From Halorussus salinus (GTDB taxonomy: Archaea; Halobacteriota; Halobacteria; Halobacteriales; Haladaptataceae), in the NCBI RefSeq assembly GCF_004765815.2, contig NZ_SBIS02000008.1, positions 1 to 64,000 on the forward strand: a DNA stretch of 64,000 nucleotides, read 5' to 3'. The first letter of the stretch is position 1; each line of letters starts with the position of its first letter. The notes beneath the pieces are model-generated. The model was given only the letters and a program-made list of their open reading frames with translations. It made no database searches and was not told the origin of the DNA. Both the position numbers and the translations under genes were made by a program. Below, one piece after another: positions 26,685-35,274 of this stretch.

Positions 26685-26947
26685 CGCTCGCAAATCTGTC
26701 GGGGACCGTAAAAAAAGTGCAGTACGTTCTCACGACTTCCTCGGCGTCCCCGGCCCTCGGAGCGTTATCCCGGACCCGTCGCCCCATCCGATCTGCTTTC
26801 GTCGTTCCCTCACCGTCGTCTGTTCTCCGCCTTCCTGCCGTGTCTCCTCGCTTCCTTCTCCGTCGTCTACGCTCGACGCCACGAGCCATTCGCTGGCCGC
26901 CTGCGCGAGGGTCGATTCGCTCCTCAACTACCTTATCTATCTTACTA

Positions 26948-26966
26948 AATATAAATATTTAAATAT
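26948..26966 (+). promoter_or_regulatory. AT-rich element of small-ORF unit 1
   Basis: AATATAAATATTTAAATAT shares its first 14 bases with the element at 27284-27300. It lies 55 bp upstream of the first 23-codon ORF. It may hold a TATA box or a palindromic operator. Confidence 0.5.
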
Positions 26967-27021
26967 AGATACCGATAAATGTGATATGGGTGTAGTTCAC
27001 ACTACTCCCGAGTGATTCACA

Positions 27022-27093
27022 ATGTTCACGAATCCGCTTTCCATTTGCATCATCGACATGCTCGGAGCGTCGGGCGTCTGCGTGGTGGCGTAG
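27022..27093 (+). CDS. 23-residue Cys-containing peptide, unit 1
   Basis: ATG 27022, TAG 27091. The peptide begins MF, has Pro5, Cys9-Ile10, Gly18 and a VCVV ending (Cys20). The unit at 27359-27430 has exactly the same length and shares MF, Pro5, Cys9, Ile10, Gly18 and a terminal VCV. Both starts follow AGTGATTCA by a few bases; GTGAT could pair with the 16S rRNA 3' end (AGGAGGUGAU complement). A 17-bp palindrome follows the stop. Not recognised. Very short, but the paired conservation argues for coding. Confidence 0.5.
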   Translation: MFTNPLSICIIDMLGASGVCVVA

Positions 27094-27116
27094 GCGAACC
27101 GACGACGCATCACCTC

Positions 27117-27133
27117 GAACTCGCCGCGAGTTC
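27117..27133. terminator. Palindrome after small ORF 1
   Basis: GAACTCGC-C-GCGAGTTC is a perfect 8+1+8 palindrome 24 bp after the stop. Unit 2 carries the matching element at 27449-27465. It could be a transcript-end hairpin or a protein-binding site. Confidence 0.4.
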
Positions 27134-27283
27134 CGAACCAACCGCCGTTTCCGTGGCGAATCCGACCTCTACCGTCGAGTAGTTCTGCAAATCCGATTTT
27201 CGTCTCCGGTCGTGCGAAAGATACGCTCTTATCGGCTACTCGTCATTTGCACCAACATCTTCTCGGCATAAATTCTATCATAG

Positions 27284-27300
27284 AATATAAATATTTATAT
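27284..27300 (+). promoter_or_regulatory. AT-rich palindromic element of small-ORF unit 2
   Basis: ATATAAATATTTATAT (27285-27300) is a perfect 16-bp palindrome, 58 bp upstream of the second 23-codon ORF, and nearly repeats the element at 26948-26966. Confidence 0.5.
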
Positions 27301-27358
27301 GTTATCGTGTAGCGTGTTATCGTGTGTGTCGTTCACGCGGCACATCAAGTGATTCATC

Positions 27359-27430
27359 ATGTTCGAAATCCCATTCACGACCTGTATCGTCACCGGCATC
27401 TCGCAACCCGGTCTGCCCGTCTGCGTGTAG
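27359..27430 (+). CDS. 23-residue Cys-containing peptide, unit 2
   Basis: ATG 27359, TAG 27428. It has the same length as unit 1 and a similar pattern: MF start, Pro5, Thr8-Cys9-Ile10, Gly18, and Val-Cys-Val at the end. The two Cys are 13 residues apart (11 in unit 1). Upstream TGTCGTTCAC and AGTGATTCA blocks match those of unit 1 (TGTAGTTCAC at 26991, AGTGATTCA at 27011). Not recognised; candidate signalling, metal-binding or antimicrobial peptide, all by inference only. Confidence 0.5.
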   Translation: MFEIPFTTCIVTGISQPGLPVCV

Positions 27431-27448
27431 TCCGAACCGCACCGTCCG

Positions 27449-27465
27449 GGACTCGCCGCGAGTTC
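27449..27465. terminator. Palindrome after small ORF 2
   Basis: GGACTCGC-C-GCGAGTTC pairs over 8 bp in RNA (one G-U) and matches the palindrome of unit 1. The next 9 bases are also nearly shared (CGAACCGACCG versus CGAACCAACCG). Confidence 0.4.
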
Positions 27466-27526
27466 CGAACCGACCGTAGTCTCGTCTTTCGCTTTTCTTC
27501 GGCCGGAGAACCGTCCGACCGACGGG

Positions 27527-29233
27527 CTATTCGTGCAGTCCGCCGACTTCCGCGTAGAACGACGACTGCAACTGCTCGGCCATGTCCTCCTCGCGGTCGA
27601 TGCGAGCGTCGATGACGGTCGGAACGTCGTTGTCTTTCCCATCGCGGAGCGCCGCGGCCAACTCGTCGGGCGTCGTCGCTCGAACGCCTTCCGCACCGAA
27701 GCCTTCGGCGACTTTCACGAAGTCGGTGTCGTGGAACTCCACGCCCGCGATGTCGCCCTCGGCGTCCTGCATCTGGCGGACCATCCCGAGGCTGGTGTCG
27801 TTCAGCACGACGAAGGTCGGCGCGACGCCCTGCTCGACCGCGATTTCGACGCTCGTCATCGTCATCGTGAACCCGCCGTCGCCCGCGACGCCGATTACGT
27901 CTCTGTCCGTCGTGATGGCCGCCGAGACCGCGGCCGGGGTCGCCCACCCCATCCCGCCGACGCCGCCCGACCCGAAGTAGGTCCGGATACCCGGCGTCTG
28001 GAGGTAGTTCAACAGCCAGAACCGGTTGTTCCCCGAGTCGGCGGTCACGACGGTCTCGTCGTCCACGACCGCCTCGATTTCCTTGACCGCGCGCTGGGGT
28101 TTGATAGGTGCGCCGTCCTCGTCGCACTCCGGGGCCGAGAATGACTCGCGGGCAGTCGCGGCGCGCTCGCGCGCCCAGTCGTTTCCGCCCGCATTCACCT
28201 CGCCAGCGTCCGCGAGCGCCCGCAGGCTCTCTTTGGCGTCCCCTATCAACCCAACGTCTGCGGGGTACACCCACCCCGCATTCCGGGTGTCGATATCTGC
28301 GTGGATTATCGTCTGCTCGTCGGGCCGGATGAAACTCGGAGCCTGCCAGTTGGTGTCCATCGGGTTCATCCGGCATCCCGCGACGAGGAGGGCGTCGGCT
28401 TCGCTCACTACCTGATTCGCGCCCTCGTGGCCGAACGAGCCGATGACCCCGCCCGCCAACTCGTGGGTCTCGGGAATCGTGGACTTGCCGAGATACGAGG
28501 TCACGACCACCGCGTCGTAGGTCTCGGCCACGCGCTCCAGTTCGTCGTAGGCCTGCGCGGCGTGGACGCCGTTCCCGGCGATGATTACCGGCCGGTCGGC
28601 CTCGGCGAACGCCTCGGCCGCGCGCTCCACGTCGCCGTCGGTCGGCGCGCTGTCCCAGTTGCGGACCTGCTCGTCGGCGTCCCAGACGGGCGGAATCGGG
28701 TCCTCGGGGACCTCCTCGGTGATGGCGTCGCCGTCGAGGATGACCGCCGTGGGGCCGGGTCGCCCGGCGGTCGCGTGCTTGAACGCCAACTGGACGCTCC
28801 GCAACGTCTCGGTCGGCGAGCGCGGGAACCAGTGTTCCTTCGTCACGCCGTCCAGAATCTTGGGGAGGTCGAGACCGCCGTAGTCGCCACGGGACTGCTG
28901 GTAGGGCGCGAGCGTGGAGTAGTCGCCGCGCTCGCTGGCCTCGGTCAGCACGACCATCGGCGACGACGAGAGGCGCGCCTCCATCTGGCCGATGGTGCCC
29001 AAACTGCCTATCCACGGTCCCTGTCCCGCGAGGACGCCCGGCGTCTGGGTCAGGCGGCCGTACATCTCGGCCATGACGCTCCCCTCGCGCTCGTCGCGCG
29101 GCCGAACGACCTCGATGTCCGACTCGGGGAGTTCGTCCAGTAGCTCGATGACCCGGCCGCCGGGGTAGCCGAAGACGTACTCGACGCCGAGGGATTCGAG
29201 TTGGCCGACTAGCTCCTCGTTGGTTTCGGTCAT
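27527..29233 (-). CDS. Thiamine-diphosphate enzyme, acetolactate synthase-like
   Basis: The 568-residue protein has the three-domain ThDP architecture. The N-terminal Pyr domain carries GVEYVFGYPGGRVIELLDEL and the cofactor-activating Glu in RPRDEREGSVMAEMYG. The central domain follows PVIIAGNGVH. The C-terminal PP domain has the Mg-ThDP motif GDGGFTMTMTSVEIAVEQ...NDTS. It resembles acetolactate synthase large subunits, but no small regulatory subunit or other ilv gene is near, so it may be another 2-oxoacid carboligase, decarboxylase or oxidase. Confidence 0.85.
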   Translation of the reverse strand: MTETNEELVGQLESLGVEYVFGYPGGRVIELLDELPESDIEVVRPRDEREGSVMAEMYGRLTQTPGVLAGQGPWIGSLGTIGQMEARLSSSPMVVLTEASERGDYSTLAPYQQSRGDYGGLDLPKILDGVTKEHWFPRSPTETLRSVQLAFKHATAGRPGPTAVILDGDAITEEVPEDPIPPVWDADEQVRNWDSAPTDGDVERAAEAFAEADRPVIIAGNGVHAAQAYDELERVAETYDAVVVTSYLGKSTIPETHELAGGVIGSFGHEGANQVVSEADALLVAGCRMNPMDTNWQAPSFIRPDEQTIIHADIDTRNAGWVYPADVGLIGDAKESLRALADAGEVNAGGNDWARERAATARESFSAPECDEDGAPIKPQRAVKEIEAVVDDETVVTADSGNNRFWLLNYLQTPGIRTYFGSGGVGGMGWATPAAVSAAITTDRDVIGVAGDGGFTMTMTSVEIAVEQGVAPTFVVLNDTSLGMVRQMQDAEGDIAGVEFHDTDFVKVAEGFGAEGVRATTPDELAAALRDGKDNDVPTVIDARIDREEDMAEQLQSSFYAEVGGLHE

Positions 29234-29624
29234 GCCAAGAGGTGACTCTTGCCGGTGCCTTTGGTCTGTCGCTTCTCGAAGGTGAGTTCGCTTGTGTTTC
29301 GTTCCCTCGCTCGATGGTCACTCCGTCCCGGCGCGCGCTGGCGTCTGCACGAACGGACGTGAGTGCAGGCTCGGAAGACGCGGGTTGTCTTCCGGTGGAC
29401 GAGGACCGCAGCGAAGTGAGGACCGCAGGAGGCTGGGGAGGTGTGAGGTGCCGTGCTGTGCTGTCGCGGTGCGGTTGCTGTGCGGTAGACTCCGTGGAGT
29501 CGGCAGTAGGTAGCTCCTCCTTGCTTTCACCTTCCGTTCCTGACCAGCAACTGTCCTGCAAAACCGCTACGACCGAATCACGCGAACGAAATACCCAACC
29601 TTACCGAATCGAAACAATTGGAAC
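29234..29624. repeat. Intergenic region holding copy C of the dispersed repeat
   Basis: Bases ~29329-29516 match copy A block for block (GCGCGCTGGCG, GCAGGCTCGGAAG, GTCTTCCGGTG, GAGGACCGCAGG, GGCTGGGGAGGTGTGAGG ending 29448, GTCGCGGTGCGG, GTCGGCAGTAGGTAGCT). The remaining ~100 bp to the NikR-like gene is lower in GC and probably holds its promoter. I saw no E. coli-type NikR operator (GTATGA-N16-TCATAC). Confidence 0.65.
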
Positions 29625-30020
29625 ATGCGAACCAGCCTCAACGTTCCCGACGACGTGCTGGCGGCCTTCGACGAGACGTGGCAGGCCGAAGGACTCGACT
29701 CTCGGTCGCGCGCGATTCGAGAAGCGATGCGCGAGTACGTCGAGGCTCACGCCGAACTCGAAGCCGCCGAGGGCGAGGTCATGGCGGTGCTGGCCTACGA
29801 CTACGAACACGACGAGGTAGTCCACGACCTCCACGCCGTCCAACACGAGTTCGGCGATGCCATCACCGCGACGAACCACGTCCATCGGGGCGAGTGGTGC
29901 ATGGAGACCGCCTTCTGCGAGGGTCCGGCCGAGGAGGTCCGTCAACTGGTCTACCGGCTCCGGGACTTCGATTCGGTGGCGCGCGTGAAGGTGATGGTCC
30001 TGAGCGCGGACCGGGAGTAA
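29625..30020 (+). CDS. NikR-like ribbon-helix-helix nickel regulator
   Basis: Residues 1-45 are a ribbon-helix-helix domain (RTSLNVPDDVLAAFDETW, then SRSRAIREAMREY). Residues ~50-131 form the ACT-like NikR domain, with His residues in HDLHAVQHEF and the signature HVHRGEWC, which has the His-x-His and Cys nickel ligands (one residue tighter than E. coli NikR). Length 131 matches NikR. It should be a tetrameric, Ni-responsive repressor; no nickel transporter or urease gene is in the window. Confidence 0.82.
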   Translation: MRTSLNVPDDVLAAFDETWQAEGLDSRSRAIREAMREYVEAHAELEAAEGEVMAVLAYDYEHDEVVHDLHAVQHEFGDAITATNHVHRGEWCMETAFCEGPAEEVRQLVYRLRDFDSVARVKVMVLSADRE

Positions 30021-30057
30021 CCCCCTCTCGCGCTCTCCCCCTCTTCTCCCCCTCTGG

Positions 30058-31665
30058 TTACCCCCGCTCGAACAGCACCGCGAAACACAGCACCGCGACC
30101 AGCAGGAGCGCCACCGCCAGTCGCGCGCGCCACGCTGGCGGCGAGAACGACAGCGACCCCATGACGAACGCGGTCAGGGTCGCCACCGCGACCCCGCCAG
30201 CCGCGACGAGCAGGCCGCCGACCGCGTGGGCCGCCTCGCCAGCGCGCGTCTCGGCGTCGCGGCCGATTTGCGCGCCGAGTTCGACCGCGTTGCTTCCCAC
30301 GTCGTGGACCGCGAGCGCGGCCGCGACGCCGACGAAGGCCGCGAGCGCCGACCCGCCGCCCGACGCGACGACCAGCGAGGAGACCAGCAGTGACCCGCCA
30401 GCGACCGCGAACCCGCTCGCGGAGTCGGTCTGGACCCACGGGCCGACGGCCACCGCCAGCACGCGCTGGGCGAACGCGACGGCGAACAGCGTGGCCGCGA
30501 CCCCGCCAGCGAGCGCCGCCGTCGGGCCGACCGACGCCACGGTGTCGCCCCAATCGACTCCGGCGACCTCCGCGAGCGCGCTTGCGGGCGCGAGCGCCAG
30601 CAGGGACGCCAGCGCGAGCGCGACGAATCCGCCGGCGGCGTGGGCTATCGACCGGGGCGGGTCGCTCCCGGCCCAGCCGACGAACAGGAACTGGAGGCCG
30701 CGAGCGAGCAGAATCGCGACGAGACCGCCCAGAAGCGCGGTCAGCGGGAAGTGGACGACGCCCGAGACCAACAGCAGTTCGAGGCCGTCGCCCAGCACCG
30801 ACAGCGCGTCGAGGAACCCGCGGAACCACGCCGGTCCCCACGTCGAGAGCGCGAGGAGAACCTGTAGACCGAGTACCCCCCAGTAGGCCCGCGGGACCTC
30901 CCAGAGCCGCAGGTCGAACCGGTCGAGGACGGCGGCCCGGAGGTCCCGGTCTTCGGGGAGCCAGTCGTCCAGCACCGGCACCGCCCAGTGAATCAGTTCG
31001 GAAATCGCCAGCAGTTCCAACTGGACGACGACCAGAAGCGAGAGCGCGCTCGATGCGGCGACCCCGACGACCATTCCGCCGACCGCGCCGAACGTCTTCC
31101 CGAACACGTCGGCGTGGAGACAGACCGCGAGGACGGCCCCGACCGACAGGACCGTCGCCGACCGCCAGACCGCCTTGACCGTCGGCCGCTCGACCTCCTC
31201 GTCGAACGAGACGACGGCGTTGGCCGCGGCCGCCCCGACGCCAGCGCCGACCAACAGGGGGACCGCGCCGCCGCCGAGGCTCGCGACGACTGCGAAGACG
31301 GACACGCCCGCGACGACTGCGACGCTCCCGACCGCTCGGCGAGCGTTGGTCTTCGACTGGATTGCGCGTGCCCCGAGCGCGGCCACCACGCCGCCCGCCG
31401 TCGTCGCGGTGACGTGCCAGAGCTGCCCGCCCGCGGCCCCCAGCGCGAGACCCGCGAGCGCGGCGACCAGCACCGCGACGGTCCCGCTGAACGGCGTCGC
31501 CCGGCGCTCGGATGCGGGTCCGGTCCCGGTTCCGGACTCCTCGTCCGATTCCGCTTCGGAGTCGATTTCGTTCGCGTCGTCACCGGTTCGACTCCCACCG
31601 CCGACTTCACTCGTATCGTCGCCGATTCCGTTCGCGTCGTCCGAATTCCCGGTGTCGAAACTCAT
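30058..31665 (-). CDS. Multi-helix membrane protein, last gene of DUF58 operon
   Basis: The ATG at 31665 overlaps the DUF58 stop (ATGA), which fixes the start; the open frame beyond it is antisense-like. After ~55 acidic Ser/Asp/Glu residues come about twelve to fourteen hydrophobic helices over 535 residues. In haloarchaea this position is usually filled by a family I recall as DUF7519. No catalytic residues are recognisable. It probably works with the DUF58 protein at the membrane. Confidence 0.75.
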   Translation of the reverse strand: MSFDTGNSDDANGIGDDTSEVGGGSRTGDDANEIDSEAESDEESGTGTGPASERRATPFSGTVAVLVAALAGLALGAAGGQLWHVTATTAGGVVAALGARAIQSKTNARRAVGSVAVVAGVSVFAVVASLGGGAVPLLVGAGVGAAAANAVVSFDEEVERPTVKAVWRSATVLSVGAVLAVCLHADVFGKTFGAVGGMVVGVAASSALSLLVVVQLELLAISELIHWAVPVLDDWLPEDRDLRAAVLDRFDLRLWEVPRAYWGVLGLQVLLALSTWGPAWFRGFLDALSVLGDGLELLLVSGVVHFPLTALLGGLVAILLARGLQFLFVGWAGSDPPRSIAHAAGGFVALALASLLALAPASALAEVAGVDWGDTVASVGPTAALAGGVAATLFAVAFAQRVLAVAVGPWVQTDSASGFAVAGGSLLVSSLVVASGGGSALAAFVGVAAALAVHDVGSNAVELGAQIGRDAETRAGEAAHAVGGLLVAAGGVAVATLTAFVMGSLSFSPPAWRARLAVALLLVAVLCFAVLFERG

Positions 31666-33287
31666 CCTGACCACCTCGCTGTCGCCTTCGAGACCGCACT
31701 GCGAATCGGTTCGTCGGGCGACCAGTCCACGACCCGGACCGGGCCGCGCAACTCGGCGAGTCGCCGGTCGCGCTCGATGCGCTCGACCGTCCCGCCGGGG
31801 GTCCCCGAGTCCGCCACGTCCGGACTCACGACCGTCACGGCGTGGCCGTACGCCGCGAACCGCTTCGCGACCTCGGCGGCGTAGTTGTCGGCCATCGGCG
31901 AGACGAACAGCACCTGCGCGCCGTCGGGCAGTCGCTTCCGGAGCGTCTCGAATCTGGACTCGTTGGCCCGCTCGCGGCGGTTCGTGTCGAACAGGCCGAT
32001 GCCGTGGTCGCTCAGGTCCGACGCCCCGTCGAGGTCCGCGCGGACGCGGGCCAACTGCTCGTCGCCGCCGCCCGGCGCGAGATACGTTTCGTCCGGTCCG
32101 AACAGCGCCAGTCCCACCCGGTCGTTGCGCCGGACGAACGACTCGGCGAGTCGCTCGGCGGCGTACCGACCCAACTCCACCGCGTCGGGTTCGCCCGACC
32201 GACGCGAGATGTGGGCGGGCGCTCGGGTGTCCACGACGAGGAGAACCGTCGCGGCCCGCGTCTCCCGGAACTCGACGGTGGTCAACTCGCGGCTCTTCGC
32301 GTAGCGTTTCCAGTCGATGCGGCTCATCGGGTCGGCGGGCTGGTACTCGCGGGTCGCGTAGAACTCCACGCCCTCGCCGCCCGAGTCGGTCGTAATCTGG
32401 CCGGGGTGGGCGGCGGTGTCGGCCGGGAGCGGCACGTCCTCGGCTTGGGTCTGACACGTTATCGTCGCCGTCTCCGAGTCGGGCGCGTCGGCCAGTCTGG
32501 CCTCTTGGGCCCACTTGCGCTGTGCGCTCGCGCTGACGTTCCGGGCGACCAGCCGCGTCTCGCCGAACTCGTGGCTCCCCCGGTTGGCCCGGACTTCGTA
32601 GGAGAAGGCGGTCTCCTCGCCGGGTTGGAGGCCGGTGCAGAACCGCGGCGACCCGGAGACGACTTCCAACTGGTCGGGCACGCCGTCCACGACCCGGAGG
32701 TCCGGAATCGGCTCGTCGCCCTCGTTTTCGAGCGTCAGCGTGACTTCCACCTCGTCGCTCGGGAGGGGCGACCGGTCGGCAATCGTGCGCTCGACCGCCA
32801 CCGAGACCGCGGGCGCGCTGGTGCCGTATCGGTAGGCCGCGTAGGCGAACCCGACCGCGCCCGCGAGGAACATCGTCGTGTTCTTCGTCAGGATGCCGCC
32901 AGCGCCCGCCAACAGCGCGACGGTCGTGCCGGGGTCCCAGTCAGGGCCGACTCTGGTCGCGGGCGGTTGGTCGCTCTCGGACGACTCGTCGGCGTCCGCG
33001 GCGGACTCGCCGGTATCGACCGCCGAGTCGTCACTGCCTTCGCCGTCGCCGCTATCGTCACCACCTCCGCCGTCGGAACTCCCGTCGCCGCCGTCTCCGG
33101 CCGACTCCTCGGAGGACCCGTCGGTCCCGTCGGCGTCCTTGAAGTACTGGGGATACATGCCGTGTTCGGGACTCGCGGCCCAGAACGACGCGAAGTAGAT
33201 GCCGAACAGGAGGACGAGCGTGGCGACTGGCAGGACGACGCTGGGCGGTCCGACGAACCCGAGGAGCGCGACCCCGACGAGGCTCAT
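31662..33287 (-). CDS. DUF58 domain protein with N-terminal membrane anchor
   Basis: Two N-terminal helices, a long acidic Gly/Ser/Asp linker (residues ~45-95), two more helices, then an immunoglobulin-like region (VEVTLTLENEGDEPIPDLRV). The C-terminal DUF58 domain contains the family signature SRIDWKRYAKSRELTTVEFRE and a vWA-like VLLVVDTRAP. DUF58 proteins pair with MoxR AAA+ ATPases and DUF4129 proteins in envelope or stress functions. Both ends overlap neighbouring genes by 4 bp. Confidence 0.85.
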   Translation of the reverse strand: MSLVGVALLGFVGPPSVVLPVATLVLLFGIYFASFWAASPEHGMYPQYFKDADGTDGSSEESAGDGGDGSSDGGGGDDSGDGEGSDDSAVDTGESAADADESSESDQPPATRVGPDWDPGTTVALLAGAGGILTKNTTMFLAGAVGFAYAAYRYGTSAPAVSVAVERTIADRSPLPSDEVEVTLTLENEGDEPIPDLRVVDGVPDQLEVVSGSPRFCTGLQPGEETAFSYEVRANRGSHEFGETRLVARNVSASAQRKWAQEARLADAPDSETATITCQTQAEDVPLPADTAAHPGQITTDSGGEGVEFYATREYQPADPMSRIDWKRYAKSRELTTVEFRETRAATVLLVVDTRAPAHISRRSGEPDAVELGRYAAERLAESFVRRNDRVGLALFGPDETYLAPGGGDEQLARVRADLDGASDLSDHGIGLFDTNRRERANESRFETLRKRLPDGAQVLFVSPMADNYAAEVAKRFAAYGHAVTVVSPDVADSGTPGGTVERIERDRRLAELRGPVRVVDWSPDEPIRSAVSKATARWSG

Positions 33288-34144
33288 CGCGCCACCTCCT
33301 CGGGGCCGGTCTCGGCGTCTCGCTCGCCGTCAGTTCCGGGTTCGCCCGACTCGCGCAGTTCGGCGTCGAGCGCCTCCAACTCGTCCAGTTCGGTGTCGAA
33401 GTCGCCCGAGTCGGCGTCGAACGCGTCCGACTCGGTCTCGAACCAGTTCGCTCCGGCGTCTTCCCCGCCGGACGCTGGCTCCCGAGCGACCTGCAACCGC
33501 TCGTCGCGGTCGATGGCCGCTATCTCCTCGACGGCGTGAGTCGCCCACCGCTCGAACCGCTCGCCGCTGGCCCAATCGCGGATGCGGACCCGGAGCGGCG
33601 CGAGGCGACGCCCGCCGAGGAAGGCGGCCGCGCGGGGGTCGTCGGTCCACGTCCCCGCCGCGATTCGCTCGGCGGCCTCCTCGTCGCCGATGCGCTCGAC
33701 CTCGGCGAGGACTCTCACCGCGGTCCGGCGGATGCGACCCTCGGCTTTCCGGCGGCGAGAGGCGAACTCCCGCGTCTCGTCGGGGTCCGCGTCGAACACC
33801 GAGTCTATCTCGTGGCCGGTCGTCCGGTACTCGTCGTAGTGGGCGCGCTCGGGTTCCTTCGGGAACGTCAGGTGAGTCGTTCTCTCCTCGCCTTCGCCGT
33901 CGGCCGAGGAGGTCGCGCTCTTGCGGAACGCCTGCACGCCCAGCAGGCCGACCGCTCCGGCCACGACCAGAATCGAGGTCGGCGAGGCGACCAGCGCCGA
34001 GAGGGGCCGGAAAATCGCGGCGGGAAACAGCCACGGCACGAACGCGACGCCGACCGCGAGGAGTAGCGACGCGCCGCCGATGTACGCGAGACTCCGGGGC
34101 CGTTGGAGCTTCGCGCTCGCTCGCCCGAGGAGGCGGGGTATCAT
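33284..34144 (-). CDS. Two-helix membrane protein of DUF58 operon (DUF7269-like)
   Basis: The ATG at 34144 overlaps the upstream stop. Residues ~18-70 contain two helices. The rest is a soluble, highly charged helical domain with THLTFPKEPERAHYDEYRTTG and RRRKAEGRIRRTAVRVL, ending in an acidic tail. Matches by position the haloarchaeal family I recall as DUF7269. Function unknown. Confidence 0.72.
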   Translation of the reverse strand: MIPRLLGRASAKLQRPRSLAYIGGASLLLAVGVAFVPWLFPAAIFRPLSALVASPTSILVVAGAVGLLGVQAFRKSATSSADGEGEERTTHLTFPKEPERAHYDEYRTTGHEIDSVFDADPDETREFASRRRKAEGRIRRTAVRVLAEVERIGDEEAAERIAAGTWTDDPRAAAFLGGRRLAPLRVRIRDWASGERFERWATHAVEEIAAIDRDERLQVAREPASGGEDAGANWFETESDAFDADSGDFDTELDELEALDAELRESGEPGTDGERDAETGPEEVAR

Positions 34145-35205
34145 TTCTCGCCCCTCCAGTAGTCGCGGAGTCGGTCGAGCGCCGAGCGCGCGTCGTCGGT
34201 TCGGGCGTCGCGGGGCAGGTCGCCGTACCGGACTTCCCGGAACGCCTCGGTGAGTCGCCGCACCGCGTCTGCGGGGTAGCCCCGCCGGGCCGCGGCGCGC
34301 GCGACCTCTCCGGGGGTCCGAGCGCGCCGGTTCCGGACCGGCACGCGCTCGCGCATCGCTTCCCACGCCTCCTCGACGGTGGGCGGGGCCGGGTCGGCCT
34401 GCTCGTCCGCAGCGGCGGGCGTTCGACCGCCCGCGGCGTCGCTCGCGTCGCTCCCGCCGCGGCCGAGGCTCGGCATCGAGACGTTGCCGACGCTGGAGAA
34501 GATGCCGACTCCTCCGGCCAGTCCGGCGAACGCGCGCGGAATCGCGGTGACGGTCAGTGCGAGGCCCTGCGCGCCGACGCGGAGGGCTTCGACGCCTCCC
34601 CGCCCGACGCCCCCGAGGAGGCTCCCGAGGCTCCGGCCGACCGCTCCGGCGAGGCCCGCGGCGTCGTCCAGCAGTCGGGGGACCGACGACGAGAGCGCGA
34701 CCACGGTCGCCATCGTCCGGGTCGGCACGCGCCCGACGAGTTCGCCGACGGGCGTGCCGCCGACGGTGAGCGTGAACGGGATGGCTCCGGCCGCGCGACC
34801 GGTCACGGCGAGCGTGCCGGTCCAGAACCCGACGATGGCGACGGCACCGAGGAGTCCGAAGATGCCGGTGGCGAGTCCGGCGAGGAGGTCGCCCCCGCCG
34901 CCGCCGTCGTAGTCGGGGGACGCGGCGGTCGTCGTGGTCGCGGTGGTGGTCGTCGTTTCGGTTTCTTCCGTCGTCTCGGACCCGTCGTCTTGGGTCGTCG
35001 TGGCGGTCGGCGCGGTCGCTTCGGGGGACTGTTCGACGGTATCGGTGCCACCTCCGCCGGAGGGGACGCTCGGGTCGCCGCCGTCACCCACGCCGACGCC
35101 AGCGGGTTGGGTTCCGAATCCGCTGGCGGGCAGTAGGGTGGCGGCGAGCGCGACCGCGAGGACACAGAGGGCGGCGAGGGCGGCGCGGCGGCGTTCGCGG
35201 GACAC
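34141..35205 (-). CDS. DUF4129 domain membrane protein
   Basis: GTG start at 35205. An N-terminal signal/anchor is followed by a Thr/Glu-rich exposed segment, several hydrophobic helices, and a C-terminal ~75-residue DUF4129 domain (VEEAWEAMRERV, then RTPGEVARAAARRGYPADAVRRLTEAFREVRYG). In bacteria DUF4129 domains accompany transglutaminase/DUF58/MoxR systems. First gene of the four-gene overlapped operon. Confidence 0.82.
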   Translation of the reverse strand: MSRERRRAALAALCVLAVALAATLLPASGFGTQPAGVGVGDGGDPSVPSGGGGTDTVEQSPEATAPTATTTQDDGSETTEETETTTTTATTTTAASPDYDGGGGGDLLAGLATGIFGLLGAVAIVGFWTGTLAVTGRAAGAIPFTLTVGGTPVGELVGRVPTRTMATVVALSSSVPRLLDDAAGLAGAVGRSLGSLLGGVGRGGVEALRVGAQGLALTVTAIPRAFAGLAGGVGIFSSVGNVSMPSLGRGGSDASDAAGGRTPAAADEQADPAPPTVEEAWEAMRERVPVRNRRARTPGEVARAAARRGYPADAVRRLTEAFREVRYGDLPRDARTDDARSALDRLRDYWRGEK

Positions 35206-35225
35206 GACTGACAGGATTACTTTCA

Positions 35226-35240
35226 GTCAAATATATCTTC
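35226..35240. promoter_or_regulatory. Shared divergent AT-rich promoter
   Basis: GTCAAATATATCTTC lies between two divergent genes. Read on the minus strand, ATATATTTGAC is 25-30 bp before the DUF4129 GTG. On the plus strand the same AT block is ~40 bp before the protease ATG at 35275. Confidence 0.45.
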
Positions 35241-35274
35241 CCTCTCCAACATAGATGTACCCACGTCGCCCTCC

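Noticed and set aside
24958-26889. Minus-strand 643-aa Arg-rich ORF
   Set aside because: Overlaps the CPBP protease and the epimerase, both with clear motifs.
27359-27430. Leader peptide of the acetolactate-synthase-like gene (Ile/Val-containing)
   Set aside because: The small ORF is on the opposite strand and downstream of that gene's stop, so it cannot attenuate it.
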